This document shows positions 24,633-36,698 of a DNA stretch of 64,000 nt, piece by piece. The stretch spans positions 1,922,001 through 1,986,000 of the forward strand of contig JAPEUQ010000001.1 of NCBI GenBank assembly GCA_027946365.1, written 5' to 3'. The stretch's first letter is position 1. Each line of letters starts with the position of its first letter. The notes under the pieces are model-generated. The model did not search any database, had not been told where the DNA came from, and saw only the letters and a list, made by a program, of their open reading frames with translations. The stretch comes from Kalmusia sp. IMI 367209 (Eukaryota > Ascomycota > Dothideomycetes > Pleosporales > Didymosphaeriaceae). The position numbers and the translations under genes were made by a program.

Positions 24633-26591
24633 AGAAGAGATGTAGGATAGTGTAAAGAAAAATCTATCAGCTTGTACAATACGACAACGGTGCGAACCCT
24701 CTAGTTGAATCCTATTGTGATTACAAAGTGACAATGTATTCGCAGGCCAAGAACACTCTTCATGTCGAGCTTGAAGCGTCATAGCATATGCCTGTATGCT
24801 AGCGGACGGCATAGACAAGGAGGTAACGACGTATCAAGGCAAAGGTCAAACACCTTTAACCTACAATGCGGCACGCTCGGTGTGATGGCAGAGTGTATGC
24901 GTGTCCGCATGCCGTGAATCCGCTTCGGCAAAGCCCATTCTCCTTGTGTCTGTGCCGGCAACAATAGAGGCAACATGTCCGCAACCCGCTTCTCGTAATC
25001 TTTGTTCATAAGCTGAATCTCCTCATTACGAATAGACTGATCGAGTCGTCACTCATTTCGTAAAGTCTGTGACCTCGAACTTAGTCTATTTGCGCACACT
25101 CACCTATGGTGTTCCAAGCCCGGGTCGGAAAAGAGCATGTCCGTGACATGACAGCATCCACGAAATGCAAATCTACTTAGTCAAATATGTCACTAAAACC
25201 TCACGGCACTGGTACATTCAAGTCAGACCGTAGCGTGGGACGCAAGTATCTGCCTGTACCGGCTCACAGCGGCAACGGCGCTCATCTCTCTCCACAGTAG
25301 TCAGACGGTGACGAGAGAACAACGCCGGCGAGACAAAGAACCCACCGAGCTTACGGTATCGATATGTCACTGCCGTAACATTGAGGGCTGGCGAATGGCT
25401 GGAGCATGCCACACTGAAGGCCGCGTGGGGGGAGAGACCTAGCAATCCATCACACGACGAAAACGGATGATGCCCCAAAACACCCTTGATGTTTACGTAG
25501 GATGGAATGAGGCGAGGGAAGTGTCGCGCAGGTACCCTATCCACGCAGGTCCACCGCGGATACCGCGCACAGCTTTCGATACGGGATGCCCGCTAATGGA
25601 CGCAAAAGTCACTCTTGGTGCAAGTACACTTGTGGAGTGTACGAGCGATACAGCTACACAATTGGATCGGTTCCCCGCTGGAGATGCTTAGGTGGCGAAC
25701 TCCTCGGGGGAGATGACTGGTTAGCTCTGATGGCTTACCTGGCAAGCAGGCCTGATACGAGACACACCTTCTGCGTTTGGGTATCCCGAGGGCCGGAACC
25801 GCGTGTACATTGCTTCCACGTGCGTAGTCGCCGCACAGGTAAGTCCATGTGAGAGTGTTCTCTTAGTCTCTGCCGTTATTGGGCGAAGAGCAAGAGGGCC
25901 AATCTAGTTCAGCACATGGGGGCCCGCCCTACTCAGACCTCACTTCACGCACGCACGCAGTCTCGCCATTCAACAAGAGGGGATCGAAACGTGGAGCAAC
26001 AGGACAACGCACACGCAATGTTCCAGCTGCACGTCAGGCCGATCTCTCGCCCATGTAGCACAAAACCCCGCTCCACCTTCCCAAGCCCTACCCTAGATGT
26101 CTGCCTTCCACCATGCATACACACGGCTCGGCAAGCATCCAGGCTTTGCTTCACGCTTCCCGAGCTATCCCCACGCTATCACGAGCCAACATCCTTCCAG
26201 TAGCTCCTGACATGCGTGTTTCTGTTGAGATGGTGCCCTGCTCCCACACCCCATAGGCCTCGATGGCCACGCAGCTATGTCCCCACCCCCCGATCGTCGA
26301 CCCATCTCCAAGTCCCCCAACCATCCAGACTACGCCGCATGCGTGCCAAAGCGGGGTAAACGTCGTCGTATTCCTCTCGCCGTTCGCCGGGCTGGCACGC
26401 CGTGGCGTCTCGAAGCCCCTACAACCCAGTGAGCAAATCGGTATGTAATATGCGAGAGCTCGCGTGGGCTTTCCACGTCTCTCTGCTCTTCTCCGCGGCT
26501 GGCTCGCCTGCACGAGGCATGTGTGGAAGAGAGAGCGCGCGTGGCACGGGGTGGTGGGGCGGGGGCTCAGAGAGACAGAGATGCAGACATG
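24633..26591. other. 2-kb region without a supported gene
   Basis: No long coding-like frame. A minus-strand ATG at 25009 opens a plausible short reading (NKDYEKRVADMLPLLLPAQ), with a possible intron donor near 24857, but no complete model could be built. The GC-rich stretch beyond 25.6 kb has many overlapping chance ORFs. It also contains the upstream region of the metallothionein gene. Confidence 0.4.
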
Positions 26592-26599
26592 TATATATA
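26592..26599 (+). promoter_or_regulatory. TATA box of the metallothionein gene
   Basis: TATATATA at 26592-26599, 120 bases before the start codon, followed by a CA-rich, G-poor leader typical of fungal 5' UTRs directly before the ATG at 26719. Confidence 0.5.
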
Positions 26600-26718
26600 G
26601 GGGTGCCAGGTGCGCACCTTGATGGCCAGAATCCCAACTGCCCCAACTCCCCAGCACAACACCCGACCAATCAAGCACGACGAACCCAGCCTACCAGCTA
26701 ACCACTCACCCACCAAAC

Positions 26719-26955
26719 ATGTCTCCCTGGTACGCAAGCAGTTTTCCCCTCCTCGTCCCGGTCCCGTGGGAGAGATGAGACGCTTCACTGGCGCACACCC
26801 CGTCGTTGCGGCTGCTCACTCTTCGCGACGACCAACGCTTCGCAGCTGGGGCCATGCATGCTGACTGACGTGCGACCGCATCTAGCAACTGCCAGTCTTG
26901 CTCCAACTGCGCCGGAAACTGTAACGGCTGCGGCTGCAGTGCTTGCAGCCACTAG
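26719..26955 (+). CDS. copper-type metallothionein, 26 residues, two exons
   Basis: Very small cysteine-rich metal-binding protein, expected to bind Cu(I) or similar ions in the cytosol. Exon 1 is 26719-26729 (ATG TCT CCC TG), the intron 26730-26885 (156 bases, GTACGC donor, CTGAC branch region, CTAG acceptor), exon 2 26886-26955. The 26-residue product has 8 Cys with spacing C-x-C-x2-C-x2-C-x3-C-x2-C-x-C-x2-C, otherwise only small or polar residues (Asn, Gly, Ser, Ala), no aromatics, and a final SH. This is the size and style of the fungal copper metallothioneins known from Neurospora and Agaricus (about 25 residues, seven Cys). The first Cys codon is split by the intron. A TATA box and a typical leader precede it. 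The intron makes it invisible to ORF calling. Metal specificity is inferred. Confidence 0.85.
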
Positions 26956-27655
26956 GCCAACTCCCTCTCGCGACCGTCACTCGATTCCGCCCTCAAATAC
27001 TCTCTCTCCGAACCATGGCAAGCGTATCAGGGCCTTTTATGGTCCGATGTTAGGAAGGAAGGAATGGGTGTCGTGTTGGATGGAAGGAAAAGAGCGACTG
27101 ATGGACTGCACTCGGGCTTTGTAGTACTTGAAATGTAACCGTCATATCGTTCATCTGCATGCTTTCTTCGGACTCCTCCTCAACGCGATGTTAATGCTTT
27201 TAGCTCGGCCCTTTTTCTCAAGCCTGGCTCGATGCCGAGTCTTGGGGGCAGTGAACGATGAAGAGAATGACGTAGAGTCAATCAATGGTTAGGGTAACCC
27301 CCGGTGGCTCGGTCGACGCTTAAGTCAATGCTTCTGACTAGCCCTAGCGTCCTGGCTGGAGTGCTAGGCAGGACCTATTTTTGGGGGGAACCTTGGATGC
27401 GTGAACAAGCTTCCATCTGGACAAGCAGCGCACCAATTCGACGGACGCTTCCCTGTTGAAATGCACAATTCACTAAACATCCGTGCCTTTTATTTATACT
27501 TCGAATTCGACGTAAACTTTTGTCTATCAAAGTCATTCATCCAAGCATGACGATACTGCCAAGTGCCATCGCCCATGTCACCCGGTAGGGGGGGTCACGG
27601 TGCACGCCCACCCCCTCGAGACTTTTATCGCAACCGTTACCTGCTGACTCTCTTT
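26956..27655. other. intergenic region
   Basis: 3' flanks of the metallothionein and of the convergent mutase gene. No gene seen. A short G-run/C-run pair lies near 27585-27615. Confidence 0.5.
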
Positions 27656-29548
27656 TTACGACCCACTCCCCGCGCTCTTCACTAATTCCGCAACTTTCCT
27701 CGCCAGATCCTCCGCCTCCGCCTTCGTCGCCGCCTCCGCGTACACTCTCACCGCGTCCTCAGTCCCGCTCGCTCTCGCGAAGCTCCTCCCCTGCCTCACC
27801 TTCTGTACTTCTTTGTCAATATTGGCCTGCAGACCCTCGGGACTGACCAGTTTCCTCTCCGCATCCGTCGTCTTGAAGATCTTGCGGTCATTCACGACCA
27901 CCTTCAGAAGACGGTTAGGTAGATCGGTGTAGGTAGAGAGCCATTCCTGGGGTCCCCAGTTCTTGTGCGCGAGAACGACTTCGACGAGGAGCATGTCGGA
28001 GAGGGCGTCGCCGACGGATTGGTTGATGAGATCGATGCAAGCGCGGAGGACCGAGAGGGCTTCGGCTTGTCCGGGGTTCTTGGGCTCGTATTTGGCGATT
28101 TGGTCGAGCGTATCGGCCGAAAATATCACCGTGCCATGGCCATTGGCCTCGAAGTAGACGCCGATATCTAGCTTCTCGGCGGCGTGGTGGAGGTATTTGA
28201 CGCCGGTAGGAGTGCAATCGACCTTGAGCTTGAGGTGCTGCTCGACGTACTGTGTTGCAGCGCCATTGGCGTAGGCGGTTTGCACAACGCCGATTTTGAC
28301 GCTGTCTGCGAGACCGGCGAGCCGCACTTGGTCGCCTAGGAAAGAGGCGACAAGGGTCGCGATGCGGTCGCCGTCGAGCAGGCGGAAGACGTTGGAAGAG
28401 TCTTTGAAGTAGAAGACTACACGATCCGCGTCTCCGTCGAGGGAGCAGCAACGGTCGCCGGGCCCAGTCTTTGAGGAAGGCGGGGCTCGCTGGTTGGTCT
28501 TGACGAAGTCTGCGCCGCACTGTGGGAGTGAGCATTGAATTTGTGAGAGATAGGATGGAGAGAACCTACGTCGACGTTCAGGCTTTCTGGCTTAATGACG
28601 TTGTCGTTGACGACATGGATCTCCAATGCCTCCTCTTTGGATGGAAGGTGCTTGATGAGCTCCGTCAACTTCGGTCCACCAACACCATTAGCACAATCGA
28701 CCGTCAGGCTACCAGCCGGCTTCTTGCCCTTAAGCGCGGTCTTGAACGCAGCTCCGAACTTCTCATAGTATCCCTTCTCCGTAGGCGTGCCGTACGCATC
28801 CTTTGTGCCCTCTGTATTCAGACACCTGACCATGTAGTGCAATTGTGGAGTCGTCAGGAAGCCGTAGTCCTTCACCTCAGCTCCAGCAGCCTTCAACCCA
28901 TCCTGCACGCAGCCTAGCAATCGTGAGCCCGAAGCTCGTGTATCCCTAGCTACTACGACGCGGGCGGGGGTCTCGAGGTCAATCTTGTACTTTGTCGCGA
29001 TTTCGTTGTAGAATTTAGGTACGTCTTCGCTGGCTTTATTGGCCATTTCTGTACTGAGGACCTCCCATTCTTCCTAATTTATGTTAACACGTCCTCCATG
29101 GACTCCTCGAGCGTAAAAACTAGTCTTCCGACGTACTTGAAGCATGTTACCCTAGCATCTCGTTAGTTCCATCCTTCTCGTGCACGTAAACAAAACCAAC
29201 CAAAGGCTCCACCAACTTCACACCGTTGTCCTCCGGTGGGTTGTGCGACGCAGTAATCATGACACCAATCCATTTCCCCTTCAGCGAGCGCGACCGAAGC
29301 GCCGCAACGAGACCGACACGCGTCAAGACCGAATCGAGGACATCGCTACGAGTGATCAGCCTGCATACAAGACTACATGTAAGGTAACGGAGCTATCTTA
29401 CGCCTTCGTCCGGAACTACCCATCCCAATCAGTACACTCCCAAAAATCGTCACGGCCTCGAATAACTCACCCCAGCAGTCCCATACGTATACACCAATCC
29501 CTCAGGCGCGGGATGCTTCTGAACAGTCTCGAGGATAGCGTCAGACAT
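27656..29548 (-). CDS. PCM1: phosphoacetylglucosamine mutase, six exons including two microexons
   Basis: Converts GlcNAc-6-phosphate to GlcNAc-1-phosphate for UDP-GlcNAc, needed for chitin, GPI anchors and N-glycans; cytosolic. Exons in transcript order: 29471-29548, 29402-29415 (14 bases), 29201-29345, 29137-29151 (15 bases), 28570-29073, 27656-28519; 539 residues, typical length. Motifs: GTAGFRTKA, the phosphoserine loop [14 protein letters not shown] (Ser64), the metal-binding LDGDADR, the sugar-binding YFEANGHGT and the phosphate-binding [12 protein letters not shown]. The microexons encode FRTKA and GNMLQ, both conserved positions, and all phases match. The intron after exon 3 has a weak GTTGGT donor but an ACTAAC branch site. 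Active-site residues are all present. Confidence 0.94.
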
Positions 29549-30481
29549 TTTAGCTCTGGTCAACAATCCAATTCGCTTCTCTCGTGAACGCTCAACACAA
29601 TTGGCCGAAGAAAGAAAAGCAACAAGTGCGTCAGATCAGAGGAAGAGTGAGAGATGAAGCTAAAGAAGAGATCAGCATTGGCGGGGAAACGGTGTGCACA
29701 AGTACTCTCGCGCATTAGGGACCCCCACCACGCGGGGCTGAGCCCTGAGGCTCACATCAGATCCCGGCCAATCAGCAGGGATCCGTGCCGCACTTGCCCC
29801 TTCCTGGTGGCGCCACAGGCTGACGTAGCTGGGTAAGCTTTTCAGCTCTGCTGCGTTTTGCTGCTTGGAACGATAATCGAGCTGAGACACTTATCTGTTG
29901 ACGGCATGGTGGTAACGGCGATGCAGCCATGTGGGCATTTCGCGTGTTAAGGCAATTGCCGTCTCCAACAGCAGCTCCATGTGCTCCCACGACATCGCCT
30001 CGTGCTGCTCGCGCACCTGTACCTCAAACACCTATCTTTCTAGCGATTCGATGACCGCGAGGCGCAGCACACCTGAATGTCAATCCTCACTGCTACGTTG
30101 CAATATTGGGGTTCATGTGTCATTGATGCTGCTGTTAAGCATTGTCTCCACACACGAAGTCGGAAGTGCATCCGGTCTGTCTGGCGCTAGGCTTTGGTAG
30201 CGATGCAACAATGCCAATCGAAATATATTTAGCTCGTCTGGATGATATCCAAAAATATCATGACGATCATCAATAGAATGTATCTGCAACAGTAACACAC
30301 TTGGCAAGTAGAGAAGGCGTACATCACAAGAGGGATAGACTTCTTTTGAGCTAAACAGTCCAGGTAGACACGCAGACCGGACTACCTAGGGTACAAAAGC
30401 TCCAGATATCATGCACCAGGTTAAGCTATGCCAAGAGAAACCCAAAAAGGGGATATTGAGAATACGCGCATCAAGGGATAA
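29549..30481. other. intergenic region
   Basis: Promoter of the mutase gene and 3' flank of NST1. No supported gene; short ORFs on both strands lack coding character. Confidence 0.5.
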
Positions 30482-33400
30482 TCAGAAACCCTGCGGACCC
30501 AGGCCAGGAAACGGCCTACCCGCTCCAAACCCTCCTCCAACCGGCACGCTGTGGCTAGGAATGGGGCTACCTATCTCGCCGAGCGGTGGCGGTGGTCCTC
30601 CAGCATCGACAAACTTGATCTGACTGAGACGACTTGGAGGTGATTCTTTATACTCGAGCGAACCTCCGCCGTTATTATTATCGCCGATGATATCGCAAGC
30701 CTCTTTGATCTCCTGAAGACCCACCGCCGGTTCTGTCGGTGCACGAGCGGATTCGATATGGTTGTGAACCTCCTGGGCGTCAACGTAACCATCTAGACCG
30801 GATTGTCGCATGGACAACATCTTGCAAGTAGAGCAGACTATGCGACGCAGCCAAACAAGACGCTGTTCGCCAGCTCCGCGCTGTTCATTCGGTCGCTGTT
30901 GACCCATCATAGAAAATGGGTTGTTGAACATGCTCGCGGTTGGTGAATTTCCCCAACCTGAACCCGGCAGCGGAGCAAAAGGCATCGAAGGCATCGGCGG
31001 CGTACCCCACACGCTCGCATTACTTGAGCCTGCAAATGGCCCATGTATATCAGGCCTTGGCGGGCCTGGAGCATCGGCAAAGGGGAAAAGCGGTACTCCT
31101 CTAAGCGAGCCATGTGGCTGCGTACTCGTCCGGCGTCCTGTCGGAAAATCATCGAGGTCCTCTTCATCATCCAACAGAGCTTTACTGCCTAGATGGTTCG
31201 CAAGGTCATCAACGTCGTTGTGAGATGCGTCGTCGTCATGGGGCTTTACACTGGAGGGTCGCTGTATCGGCGCTGGTCGCTGTATGGGGTGGGATGCCGG
31301 GGGCGCAATAGGGCTTTCGGTAGTCTGCTTGTCGAACGATCCAGATGTTTGCCGTGAGTGAGAAGTCGGCATTCCCATACCAAAACCGGGCGGGTGAGTC
31401 GGGCCTGGGAACCCTTGCATCGGTCCAAAACCTGGAGGCGGCGCATCAACAGGGAACCCGCGACCGATGGGCATCGGGCTTGGGGTATGCATTCCTGGAG
31501 GTGGAAATCCACGGAAGCCTGGTGCACTAGGTTGTGGAGGGAACATGGGCATATTACGACCACCAGGACCCATCATGCCAGGTATGATTGAGCCCTGGCT
31601 AGGAAAACCATTTAGACCTGGCGGCATATTACCCATGCCCATACTTGGGGGCATAGGCATTCCAGGTGGTGGACCTATCGGCGGCATTGGCGATGTAGGC
31701 TGAGTGTGTGGAGCTGGAGTCGGTTGTTGCGAGGTCGGCGGCTTCGTAAGAATAGACTTGGGCATGATGGGGATTTGCGCTTGTGAGGCCGGCGACATCG
31801 ATTTGCTCGTGCCTGGAGCAACATGCGAAGGTTTAGGCGATGATCCATGTGAGCCTTGTTGTGAGCTTTGACGTGGTCTGCTTGGCGTAGGCGCTTTTGG
31901 CACAGCAGGTGTTACGTGGGGCGAAGGAATTCCGGTCGATGAAGTTTGCTTGAGCAGCTGAGGTGGCAGAGCCACAGCAACCGGCTGTGAGTTTTTCTTA
32001 GGTATGGCAGCATTTTGAGCAGTCGCTGTAGCTTGCTCTTCCTTGCGGGTTCGTTCCCGTTCTGCTCGCGCTTTGGCGTCTCGATCTCGACGTTCCTTTT
32101 CTTCCTGGGCTTTCTTCTCTCGTGCGTCCTTCTCTTTTGCTTCCCGTTCCTCACGCTCTTTCCGCTTGGCCTCTTCACGGGCTTTCTTTTCTTGCATTTT
32201 GTGTTCTCGTGCTTTTCGCTCGGCTTCTTGTTGCCGTTCGCGTTCGTCGTGCTGTCGCTTGAGGCGCTCGGCTTCCTTGCGTTGTTTCTCTTCTTCTTGT
32301 GCCTTGCGCTCAGCTTCCCTTTTCTTCCTCTGCTCTTCTCTCTTTCTACGCTGTTCTTCTTGTCTCTTCTCCTCTGCAGCTTTCAGCTCGGCTTCCTTGG
32401 CCGCTTGTTCAGCGTCCTTGCGTGCCTTTTCCTCTAGCTTCTGCTGCCTCTGTTTCTCCTTCTTCTCCTTGCGCTTTGCGGCTTCTTTGGCTTTCTTGGC
32501 CTCCTTCGCTTCTTTCTTATCGTCTTCCTCAGCTAGTTCTTGAAGAAGTTGCTGCTGTCGCTCGGCGGCTACTTTCTCTCGATATGCTTGAAGCACCCTC
32601 TGCTCGAACATTCGCGCAGCAAATATCTGAAACATCCGTCGCCCTTCCTCCATTCGTTGCTCCTCGGTCATTGTATCCTAAAAGTGATTAGCAAAACACA
32701 CCTCAACGCATCAGCTGTACGCACTTCCTCATCCTCCTCGTCGTCTTCGTAATCCCCATCTTCATAGCCTTCCTCATCTTCCTCCTCATCATCGAATTCG
32801 TCTTCTTCCGGCTGCGGTTGGTGGACGTGAGAGTTATGTTGGGATCGGTACATGGTCGGATGAGCGGAATACTGGGCCTCTTCCTCCCGCTGCATTCTAC
32901 GCTCCGCGAGTTGTTCCATCATCTCAATGAACTTCTTTCCATCGTTCTTCAGCAGGTCGTCGGCCACTGTTAGGATTCCCCCTGGAGAATGCATCAGTCT
33001 CTCCCGCAACAGCGACATGACAGACCCAATACCTTTGACTTGTAGACTATTGCCGAACCGGAGGAAGTCTGCAGTTTCAGGAGGCGGTAAGCTTCGCTCC
33101 TCTTCGCTATAGTCATCATCAGATGATATCTCACTATTCGAGTAGTCTTGGTCTCCCTCCTCTTCATCACCTGAAAAATCGTCGGTATCGTCATAGTGGC
33201 CCGGCGGGGGATGAGTAGTCATGATGGGGCGCGGGGCTCTGGAAGCAAAACCGTAATTAGCATGAGAAAAGAGGTTTCCGGCGTGTTCATTGTGGGTCGC
33301 ATACTGCTCGAGTTCCTCGTAGTAGGCGTCATACAGCACTTCTAACTCCTCCTCGATTGCGTTCCGCTTCCTGCCACACACGGTACAGCTGCACGAGTGT

Positions 33401-34050
33401 TTTTGTTGTTCCTTCATTTTACGCAGGACCGCCTCCTTCTCGATTTTGACCAGAGACTTGCGCTCGCTCTCGCCCAGCGATAGCCAAAATTCTCGTATGC
33501 GCTCCCGCTCTTCCTGCGTTGACGTGTTCCATATGCGATTGTTCTTAGCGTTAGGCTTGCGGACATGTCCCGGCCGCAGCGATGGTTGGTGATATGCGGG
33601 CTGAGCAGGTGGCGGCAGGGCTTTCTTTTTCCTTTTTGCCTTCTTGCCTGTTTCACCGGCCACCGAGCCCTGCAGGTAGCCAGGCTGATAGTGGCCGTTC
33701 GTTGTGTATTCCGGATCATAGCTATCGCCATCTTCGGCCTCGTTCGAGTAGATGTCTTCATCGTCGTCGTATGGAGTGCCGTCTTCGTAGTCAGGATCCT
33801 CGTACTGCGGCGCTGGCTGGTGGGAGGGTGGTGGGTTGCGCGCCACCGAGGGCTGGGCAGGGTGCGGTACGCCATTCTTTGCGGGCACGGCGTGCTGCTT
33901 TTGTTGTTCAGCGGCCCTCTTTGCGGCTTCCTTCTCCCGCCGCTTCTGCTTCTTGCGGTTGACACCACCGGCTGCGGGTGCATGCGTGCCTGCGGCGCCG
34001 TTTGGTGAGGGTGCCGTCGGAGCGGCCGCGGCTCTCGTACCCTGGGCCAT
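30482..34050 (-). CDS. NST1: stress response protein Nst1
   Basis: Fungal Nst1, known in yeast as a negative regulator of salt tolerance. Exons 32725-34050 and 30482-32677 (intron 47 bases, CTAATCAC branch site), 1173 residues, the usual size. Order: a Lys-rich N-terminus ([20 protein letters not shown]), an acidic Asp/Glu-rich part, the conserved [20 protein letters not shown] and a [10 protein letters not shown] cluster, an acidic block, [16 protein letters not shown] sequence, then after the intron [20 protein letters not shown] leading into about 200 residues of nearly continuous charged Lys/Glu/Arg coiled coil. The C-terminal third is Pro/Gly/Met-rich and disordered. The start at 34050 ([11 protein letters not shown]) fits better than the upstream ATG at 34095. 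Antisense Ser/Phe-rich ORFs at 32.0-32.5 kb are shadows of the coiled coil. Confidence 0.9.
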
Positions 34051-34976
34051 GTGATCGAGGGGAGAGAGAGGGATGTGTAGCGTGTGCTGTATCAAAGTAT
34101 TAGAAGCCGTTGAGTGAAAGGCCGTCGTCTGCTAGGAGCTGTGGCTAGGGCTGCGCAGAGCCGCGTGGGAGCAAATGTCGGCGGCGCCAGTCCCCCGCCT
34201 TGGTACTCACACAATGGGCCTGGTCGGAGGCAATCCGCGCGTGGTGCCTGGGAAGCGGCTCAAGGAAGCAATGTTACGGCCGGCGGAAGCTCGATCAGAC
34301 CGTTCGCATGGCGCTTTGCGGGGTGTTCGCTCTGGTGATAATGCGAAGGTCGGGCGTTGTCGAACGCGAGCTTAGTGTCCCATGTGCCAAGAACGACCCA
34401 GGTTGCGCCTTCTGCACTTGCTCAGCCTCCAGCCAGGTCCCGTTACTTGCATTCATCACACCCTGCCATACACTTCCGCTAGTCACCCGCGTCCAGTCCG
34501 CCCGTGCGTGCAGCCCCGACCCTGAGCGCCGCAGCATTCTTAAATCCTCGCCCGCACCCCCAGCAGCGCTCCCATCCTCGACCTCTCTCTCGCCCGCTTC
34601 GCCAGACAGCCGCACCAAGCAGCTGGTCGCCCCAGACGCCCTCACTCCAGTCGCTCGCTCGCTCCCTGTGTGCTTCACTTTGATTGCAGACGCAGCCCAG
34701 GACCACCCTCTCTGTCTCACCTCCAGGCCGTCCATCTTCCTCCCTCACAGACGACCACGCCCCGGCCCTCGCTTGTCACACCGAGTCGCCTGTCCGCCGA
34801 GCCTATCGAGCGAATCGGCCAGCAACAGCAATCACACCTGAGCAGCTCGGTTGTCCCTCCGGAGTGCGACCTCTTCGCTGAGCGCGCATCATCCATTTCA
34901 CACTGCCTACAGCCGGCCGAGCCAGCAACCTTCGCTACACTTCGCTACATCTACCTGATTGGGGTAAAGCACGCAG
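34051..34976. other. divergent promoter of NST1 and rho2
   Basis: GC-rich, with open frames in several phases (for example 34200-34841 plus) whose Pro/Ser/Arg-rich translations look like leader sequence, not protein. It probably holds the long 5' UTR of rho2, with C/T-rich tracts near 34.5-34.8 kb. Confidence 0.45.
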
Positions 34977-36134
34977 ATGGACATGGCCCAAAATGGAGAG
35001 CCCGTGATGCGCAGGTACGTATGCATCTCACGCTTTGTCATTGCTGCCGTCATCCTCAACTCCGACTTCTTGCCTTCAACACACTGCTCTGCTGGCCCCT
35101 CGAGTCGTACTATCATCTGTCCTGCAATTTCCCACTCATGCGCTTCTACATGTTTCCATTATCTTCGCTTATCCACACGTGCTCTGCACATGCGATTCTC
35201 CTATATTTTGTCGTCAAAGATCGCCGGCAGCATTTATTGGGCATTGCAGTAGACCTGCGTCGTGCGCGATAACCTGCATTGGCGTTCCCGATCCGACAAC
35301 ACCCTGGTCTAAAAATAGGACCTAACATGCCACCCATGTCTATCTTTTTATCGTCGCGCGTCAATTTTACCCTCGTCTGATGTTTTATTCTCGAATTGGC
35401 GAGTTTCCGCAACTATTACAGTTTCACATCAACCGGCCTTCCCTGTTTGACACTCCGATTTACTGGAACTCTTCGGTACCATAGTTCAACTAAGCTAATT
35501 AAAATTCTACAGGAAGCTAGTCATCATTGGCGACGGTGCTTGCGGAAAGACCAGTCTCCTGAGTGTCTTTACACTGGGTTATTTTCCTACGGTGGGTTAA
35601 ACGCCTCATTGATCGGCGAGGTAGCATTATAGCTGACTCCTCCAGCGTTATGTTCCGACCGTCTTCGAGAACTACGTCACTGACTGCAGAGTGGACGGCA
35701 AATCCGTACAATTAGCGTTATGGGATACTGCCGGCCAAGAAGACTACGAGCGACTACGGCCCCTTGCTTATAGTAAAGCGCATGTCATACTGATAGGCTT
35801 CTCCGTCGACTCCCCCGACTCGCTGGAAAACGTTAAACACAAGTGGGCCGAAGAAGCGCGAGAACGCTGCCCAGGCGTTCCAATCATATTGGTCGGTCTC
35901 AAGAAGGATCTCCGCGAAGACCCCCTAGCGCAGGAAGAGATGCGAAAGAAGTCCCTCAAATTCACGACCACCAAGGCGGGTAGTGACATGAAGGAGGTTA
36001 TTGGCGCACGGAAGTACCTCGAGTGCTCTTCACTGACGGGCGATGGTGTCGACGACGTTTTCGAAGCTGCCACACGCGCTGCGCTCCTGTCTCAGGACAA
36101 GAAGGAGAGCGGCGGGTGCTGCGTGATCATGTGA
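34977..36134 (+). CDS. rho2: Rho-family small GTPase, Rho2 type
   Basis: Membrane-attached molecular switch acting in cell-wall integrity and polarity signalling. Exons 34977-35014, 35513-35591, 35646-36134; 201 residues. The first intron is long for this genome region (498 bases). Motifs: P-loop GDGACGKTS (residues 19-27), switch [10 protein letters not shown], switch [17 protein letters not shown], guanine specificity [20 protein letters not shown], and a C-terminal CCVIM: a CaaX box with a second Cys directly before it, the pattern of Rho2 proteins that are prenylated and palmitoylated. [19 protein letters not shown] and [11 protein letters not shown] match Rho2 rather than Rho1, Rho3, Rho4 or Cdc42. 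ATGs at 34977 and 34983 are both possible starts. Confidence 0.92.
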
Positions 36135-36698
36135 AGCGACTATTCATTTTGCATTGGGCGGAGTTTTCAAGGCGCATTCTTCCCCATTTTTGAATTTTTC
36201 CCTCGATGTTTTTGCAGGGCATTGCTGAGCGATGGCATAGCCATCTCCATCTGCCATCTGGTTTTTCGTGTTTTTGTCCAGGAAAAGTCAGACGGAGGCG
36301 AGGCTTTCGGAGACCTTTGGATTCTAATGGATATATTGGGGGGTAGGGTGGCTTTTGGGTGGTACGATATCGCGATGGGCTTAACGACTGATGACGATGG
36401 TCATCTCACACTCCTTTTAGCAGTTTCCATTTTGCATTGGTGGTCTTGAAGCCGTTGGGTGACGGCAAGGGGAGCGACATCGGCATGAGGCATATATATT
36501 ACTGTACGTTGAGCGTTAATATTGACAGACCGTGTTTCAGCTTAGCTATGCCTACAAATAATACATGGCTTCTTCAATGCAATATAAGTTGTTTCCCATG
36601 CTGGTGCCCGCCTTAAAAGGTATAATACAGCAAATCCAGGATCTTGCAATTCACAAAAGATATCCTACACTTCCCTTCCCCATTCGCCCATAGACGGT
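36135..36698. other. 3' flank shared by convergent genes
   Basis: Between rho2 and the minus-strand mL40 gene. A 75-codon frame at 36222-36449 is not supported as a gene; it is probably rho2 3' UTR. Confidence 0.5.

Noticed and set aside
26151..26678. Minus-strand ORF of 175 codons
   Set aside because: GC-rich, low-quality translation covering the metallothionein promoter; no recognisable domain and no splice-linked partner.
27285..27300. Single TTAGGG
   Set aside because: One copy only; expected by chance.
32015..32543. Plus-strand ORFs rich in Ser, Phe and Leu
   Set aside because: They are antisense to the Lys/Glu-rich coiled coil of NST1, which always yields such shadows.
34200..34841. 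Plus-strand ORF of 213 codons upstream of rho2
   Set aside because: Pro/Ser/Arg-rich, starts in the divergent promoter, and no conserved phrase; more likely leader sequence.
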